In this document: positions 7,607 through 9,919 of the stretch, piece by piece
How the letters are laid out: each line of letters starts with the position of its first letter
Position numbering within the stretch: the first letter of the stretch is position 1
DNA from: Bacteroidia bacterium
GTDB taxonomy: Bacteria; Bacteroidota; Bacteroidia; NS11-12g; UBA9320
Direction of reading: 5' to 3'
NCBI GenBank assembly: GCA_029253325.1
Contig: JAQWZS010000239.1
Coordinates: 1 to 9,919 of the forward strand
Length of the DNA: 9,919 bases
The notes under the pieces: generated by a model
The model's database searches: none
What the model saw: only the letters and a program-made list of their open reading frames with translations
What the model was told of the DNA's origin: nothing
Program-made: the position numbers and the translations under genes

Positions 7607-7943
7607 TATCGATCAATGATTGCATTGAGGATACTTTATTTTTCATTTTATCATGATATAACTCCATATCACGCTTCAATATATTAATTTGCTGCTCTAA
7701 TTCTTGGTATCTATCATCTTTATCGATCGATTTAAACATGGTTCCATGCCCTAAAATTAGCCAATCTGCATTTACGTTACCAAACGCTTTTAATATTTGT
7801 TCTACTGCAGTTAAACTAACCTTATTCCTTCCTGAACTTATATGAGATAAAATTACTGTACTAATTCCTGTTGCCTCAGAGAATGATGCTTTCGATATGG
7901 ATGTTTTTTCGATTAGCTGAACTACTCTTTTGTTGATACTCAT
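7593..7943 (-). CDS. Helix-turn-helix (XRE/Cro-CI type) transcriptional regulator with coiled-coil tail
   Basis: I chose the ATG at 7941-7943 (116 residues, MSINKRVVQLIE), the usual opening of this family; an in-frame ATG 12 bases upstream (7955) would add MLIE and sits inside the operator and -7 box. Residues 5-58 form a five-helix Cro/CI DNA-binding domain, with the helix-turn-helix at about 17-40 (SKASFSEATGISTVILSHIS). WLILGHGTMF (61-70) is the conserved end of the domain in short Bacteroidota and phage-type regulators. Residues 72-116 are charged heptad-like helix, probably a dimerising coiled coil. No ligand or protease domain is present, so the signal it senses is not evident. The palindromes overlapping its promoter suggest autoregulation, and it diverges from the DUF6580 gene. 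No phage genes surround it. Confidence 0.85.
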   Translation of the reverse strand: MSINKRVVQLIEKTSISKASFSEATGISTVILSHISSGRNKVSLTAVEQILKAFGNVNADWLILGHGTMFKSIDKDDRYQELEQQINILKRDMELYHDKMKNKVSSMQSLIDKLKG

Positions 7944-7947
7944 TTCT

Positions 7948-7982
7948 ATTAACAAATGTAAACTTAATTTACAATTGTTAAT
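7948..7982. promoter_or_regulatory. 35-bp inverted repeat, probable operator of the regulator gene (O1)
   Basis: Two 15-bp arms, ATTAACAAATGTAAA (7948-7962) and TTTACAATTGTTAAT (7968-7982), are reverse complements at 14 of 15 positions, separated by CTTAA. The left arm contains the regulator's own -7 box and ends 4 bases before its start codon. A dimeric repressor here would block polymerase directly. That the neighbouring helix-turn-helix protein is the binder is inferred from position. Confidence 0.65.
7953..7960 (-). promoter_or_regulatory. -7 box of the regulator gene
   Basis: The minus strand reads TACATTTG, a perfect TAnnTTTG match, ending 9 bases before the start at 7943, so the leader is only a few bases long. 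It lies wholly inside the left arm of the inverted repeat. A -33 TTG at standard spacing is absent. The same eight bases form the DUF6580 gene's -7 box. Confidence 0.55.
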
Positions 7983-7996
7983 TTAACATATGTTAA
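7983..7996. promoter_or_regulatory. Perfect 14-bp palindrome next to O1 (O2)
   Basis: TTAACATATGTTAA is identical to its reverse complement and abuts the 35-bp repeat directly. It uses the same TTAACA half-site found at both outer ends of O1, here 2 bases apart. The junction TGTTAATTTAACA (7976-7988) is also palindromic, so several register choices exist for a dimer. Likely a second operator for the same protein. Confidence 0.5.
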
Positions 7997-8086
7997 TAAT
8001 TTGCGGCATACTACATATTTATTAACCTTTAATGCACCTCATATTATGTATGCAAATACTTGATTATTAATACTTTAAAATAATTA

Positions 8087-8104
8087 AATTAACAATAATT
8101 AACA
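8087..8104 (+). repeat. Direct repeat with 10-bp period carrying TTAACA half-sites
   Basis: AATTAACA occurs at 8087-8094 and again at 8097-8104, exactly one helical turn apart. The pair lies about 40 bases upstream of the DUF6580 gene's -7 box, where an activator would bind. It repeats the TTAACA hexamer of O1 and O2. The region is AT-rich, so chance is possible. Confidence 0.4.
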
Positions 8105-8145
8105 CGGCGACATTTTGTCAAGTTTCGTAGTAATGAAAAGATTTT

Positions 8146-8153
8146 TACATTTG
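8146..8153 (+). promoter_or_regulatory. -7 box of the DUF6580 gene
   Basis: TACATTTG is a perfect TAnnTTTG match ending 18 bases before the ATG at 8172. The nearest -33-like triplet at correct spacing is TTC (8124-8126, 19 bases away) rather than TTG, so basal strength may be low and an activator may be needed. The flanking TTTACATTTG is shared with the regulator's promoter, and the following CATAA with trkA's. Confidence 0.55.
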
Positions 8154-8171
8154 CATAAGAGTTAAAAAATC

Positions 8172-8705
8172 ATGAAAAAACAAGACATAATCATACTGAC
8201 TTCTATTGTAGTAGTACTTATTACTATCCGAGCTATATTTAATATCCCTAATTTTAATCCAATCGGAGCTATTGCTTTAATGGGAGGAGTTTTGTTTCAA
8301 AAACGATCTAATGCATTTTTAATAACATTGGGTGCATTATTCTTGGGAGACTTCATGTTAGGCCTCTCCTCTCCCACTTACATGGAATATATATTTTCGG
8401 CCACATTTTTGTTCGTATACATTTCTTTTATTTTTATAATAATGCTTGGTATGGTAATTAAAAACCGTGTAAGCCTATTGAGTGTAATTACTGGCAGCAT
8501 CATTAGTGCTATTATATTCTTTCTCATTACCAATGCTGGTTCATGGCTTGCATTAGACTACAGTAAAAGTTTTTCTGGACTTATGAGTTCATATGCAGCA
8601 GGTGTCCCATTCTTCAGAGCTACGCTTGTTAGTCAACTATTATTTAGTGTTGGGATTTATGTTTTGTATAACCTTGCTACTCAAAGAAAGACATCTGTAG
8701 CTTGA
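8172..8705 (+). CDS. DUF6580 family multi-pass membrane protein
   Basis: A 177-residue, very hydrophobic protein with five or six predicted membrane helices at about 5-23, 28-42, 47-65, 73-93, 99-120 and 150-168. NFNPIGAIAL (27-36), the membrane-embedded acidic D60, FFLITNAGSW (116-125) and AAGVPFFR (142-149) match the pattern I associate with DUF6580. The fold and size resemble the substrate-binding S components of ECF vitamin transporters, so small-molecule uptake is a reasonable guess, but no ECF ATPase or T component is in the window and no substrate is known. It is a single-gene unit: divergent from the regulator, convergent with the DUF1015 gene (23 bases between stops). No riboswitch-like structure is apparent in its leader. 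Regulation by the divergent helix-turn-helix protein is suggested by shared half-sites. Confidence 0.8.
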   Translation: MKKQDIIILTSIVVVLITIRAIFNIPNFNPIGAIALMGGVLFQKRSNAFLITLGALFLGDFMLGLSSPTYMEYIFSATFLFVYISFIFIIMLGMVIKNRVSLLSVITGSIISAIIFFLITNAGSWLALDYSKSFSGLMSSYAAGVPFFRATLVSQLLFSVGIYVLYNLATQRKTSVA

Positions 8706-8728
8706 TTATTAAAAAAACAACACTCGGA

Positions 8729-9913
8729 TTAAAATTCCTGAATAATCATTCCAGACCTTAACTTAGGTTCTATGTAAGTTGATTTTGGTGGTAATGTTTT
8801 ATTACTGTCTGATATTTGACGAACATCACTAAAATCACATGGCTTATTAGTAATTGCTATTTTATATATTTCTTTATTTACTAAATCATACATCTCTTTC
8901 TCCCCGTTTGTATAGGGATGAAATGCAATTTGAGAATCTGTTCGACTATCCATAATACCAAACACATTCTTAATGATGTAATCTTCAATAATTTCTACAT
9001 CTAATAAATCGCTGTTTTTATTTTTATACCTTAACTGGTACCATTCATTATCAATATACAAACCAAAATTGCCTTGATCTTTGATATCATACAATGATTC
9101 GTATGACCTAGAAACCTCAAAATTATCTGACAACTTAGTTATTAAAACATCTTTATTGATTGATAAAACGGGTTTAATCAATCGATGGAAAGGCTTTATC
9201 TCTAATTGATCTTCAGCCACAACAAAACACATTGTTTTGTCATTGTTAAATTTTGATGAGGAATGATTAAACTTTTCGGCTGATGCACTTCTATGGTGAC
9301 CATCAGCAATATAAAAACTATCTATTTGCTCAAACTCTTTTGACAGTTTATCAACTTCTTCGGTAGATGATATTTTAGAAACATGATGCTTCTTCCCATC
9401 AGGGGACTCAAATGAAAAAATAGATTCTTTAGAATATTTCTCAAAAGAGATATCTCCCTTGTAAGCAAGCAATGTTGGCTCGCCAAGTACTTTGGCTGTT
9501 TTAAATAACTCAACCAAATATTGCAATCTATTTGGTCTGATTTCCTCATGTTTTTTTATCGTATTATTCCTGTAGTCCTCTACAGCATACAAACCAATGA
9601 TGCCCTTAATGGAGTTTCCATTTTTAAATACTTGCTCATATAAATAAAAGGAATCCTCATTTTCATTAACCAATACACCTGCACTTTTCATCGAGTCTAT
9701 ATAGTTTGATGCAAAAGGCAAAAACTTTTCCGGAGATTGGTTGGATCCTGAATACCTTAAGTGACCTTTAGTAACATGATGAAACGTATGAGGATTATTT
9801 TGAATTTCTCGAACTAAATCATCTTTTGAGGGAAAATCTGTTGATTTAGCAGACACTTCTTCAACATATTTCTTATCTGGTCTTAGAGCTTTAAATGGGT
9901 ATAGTCTTGGCAT
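8729..9913 (-). CDS. DUF1015 family protein with DGHHR motif (putative kinase-like enzyme)
   Basis: A complete 394-residue protein. It opens with the family signature PFKALRP (6-12) and ends with PPKSTYIEPKLRSGMI (375-390). Central motifs are YLYEQ (90-94), GIIGLYAVEDY (104-114), K121-H122-E123 followed by R126, and ADGHHRSAS (203-211). The DGHHR sequence resembles the active-site motif of SerK free-serine kinases of the ParB/Srx superfamily, and I believe DUF1015 is grouped with that superfamily; a small-molecule kinase or nucleotide-dependent role is therefore a hypothesis, with E123 and D204 as candidate catalytic residues. In other Bacteroidota I recall this gene next to serC and serA, which cannot be checked here because the window ends 6 bases upstream. 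A TAA (9914-9916) directly abuts the start codon and may be the stop of an upstream gene. There is no signal peptide, so cytosolic. Confidence 0.88.
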   Translation of the reverse strand: MPRLYPFKALRPDKKYVEEVSAKSTDFPSKDDLVREIQNNPHTFHHVTKGHLRYSGSNQSPEKFLPFASNYIDSMKSAGVLVNENEDSFYLYEQVFKNGNSIKGIIGLYAVEDYRNNTIKKHEEIRPNRLQYLVELFKTAKVLGEPTLLAYKGDISFEKYSKESIFSFESPDGKKHHVSKISSTEEVDKLSKEFEQIDSFYIADGHHRSASAEKFNHSSSKFNNDKTMCFVVAEDQLEIKPFHRLIKPVLSINKDVLITKLSDNFEVSRSYESLYDIKDQGNFGLYIDNEWYQLRYKNKNSDLLDVEIIEDYIIKNVFGIMDSRTDSQIAFHPYTNGEKEMYDLVNKEIYKIAITNKPCDFSDVRQISDSNKTLPPKSTYIEPKLRSGMIIQEF

Positions 9914-9919
9914 TTATGA

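Noticed and set aside
7944..7955. Upstream in-frame ATG that would lengthen the regulator by four residues
   Set aside because: It sits inside the inverted repeat and the -7 box, and MSIN is the usual start of the family.
8050..8156. ATGCAAAT (8050-8057) and its complement ATTTGCAT (8149-8156)
   Set aside because: The copies are 91 bases apart and the second coincides with the -7 box; the similarity is likely incidental.
7944..8171. Possible riboswitch or small RNA gene in the divergent region
   Set aside because: The sequence is AT-rich with repeats best read as protein-binding sites; I see no conserved riboswitch core, and the predicted DUF6580 leader is only about 15 bases.
8703..8748. 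8-bp inverted repeat TGATTATT / AATAATCA spanning the convergent DUF6580 and DUF1015 ends
   Set aside because: The 30-base loop, AT-only character and position inside the DUF1015 coding end make a terminator role unlikely; probably chance.
9322..9549. Minus-strand open frame of 75 codons in another frame of the DUF1015 gene
   Set aside because: It overlaps a well-conserved coding region on the same strand and lacks any protein signature.
1..9919. Defence island, prophage or mobile element
   Set aside because: No integrase, transposase, terminal repeats, CRISPR array or toxin-antitoxin pair is visible; the lone helix-turn-helix gene is not enough.

Overview
The window is an AT-rich stretch of a Bacteroidota chromosome, most likely Flavobacteriales or a close relative. 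The evidence for this is: the family content (IgGFc-binding/PKD secreted protein, TrkA-TrkH pair, EtfB-EtfA followed by a bifunctional nuclease with a UVR tail, DUF6580, DUF1015); a signal peptide ending in the N-A-Q pattern common in this phylum; several perfect TAnnTTTG boxes, the -7 element of Bacteroidota promoters; and start codons without Shine-Dalgarno sequences. It reads as core housekeeping chromosome. I see no tRNA, rRNA, insertion sequence, CRISPR array, integrase or toxin gene, and no gap between genes longer than about 230 bases.

Layout. Positions 1-5210 are all on the minus strand. In transcription order they carry a small TPR protein, a PaaI-type hotdog thioesterase, trkA, trkH (a two-gene potassium uptake system with an 8-base gap), and the N-terminal 501 residues of a large secreted protein cut off by the window's left edge. 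From 5265 the plus strand carries etfB, etfA (2-base gap) and a DUF151 bifunctional-nuclease gene that starts with TTG. That operon runs head-on into a short minus-strand gene for a helix-turn-helix regulator with a coiled-coil tail. A 228-base divergent regulatory region separates the regulator from a plus-strand DUF6580 membrane protein gene. A minus-strand DUF1015 gene, complete but ending 6 bases from the window edge, closes the window.

How the genes relate. TrkA is the cytosolic nucleotide-sensing gate of the TrkH potassium channel-like transporter. EtfB and EtfA form the FAD/AMP heterodimer that collects electrons from acyl-CoA and other dehydrogenases for the quinone pool. The nuclease, regulator and DUF6580 genes have no proven link to ETF beyond position.

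The least explained part is the 7944-8171 regulatory region. It holds a 35-bp near-perfect inverted repeat with 15-bp arms covering the regulator's own -7 box, an abutting perfect 14-bp palindrome built from the same TTAACA half-site, and two more TTAACA copies exactly 10 bp apart upstream of the DUF6580 promoter. This looks like an autoregulated local switch. I found no convincing sign of a wholly new multi-gene system; the regulator/DUF6580 pair and the DUF1015 protein, which carries a DGHHR motif, are the best leads.
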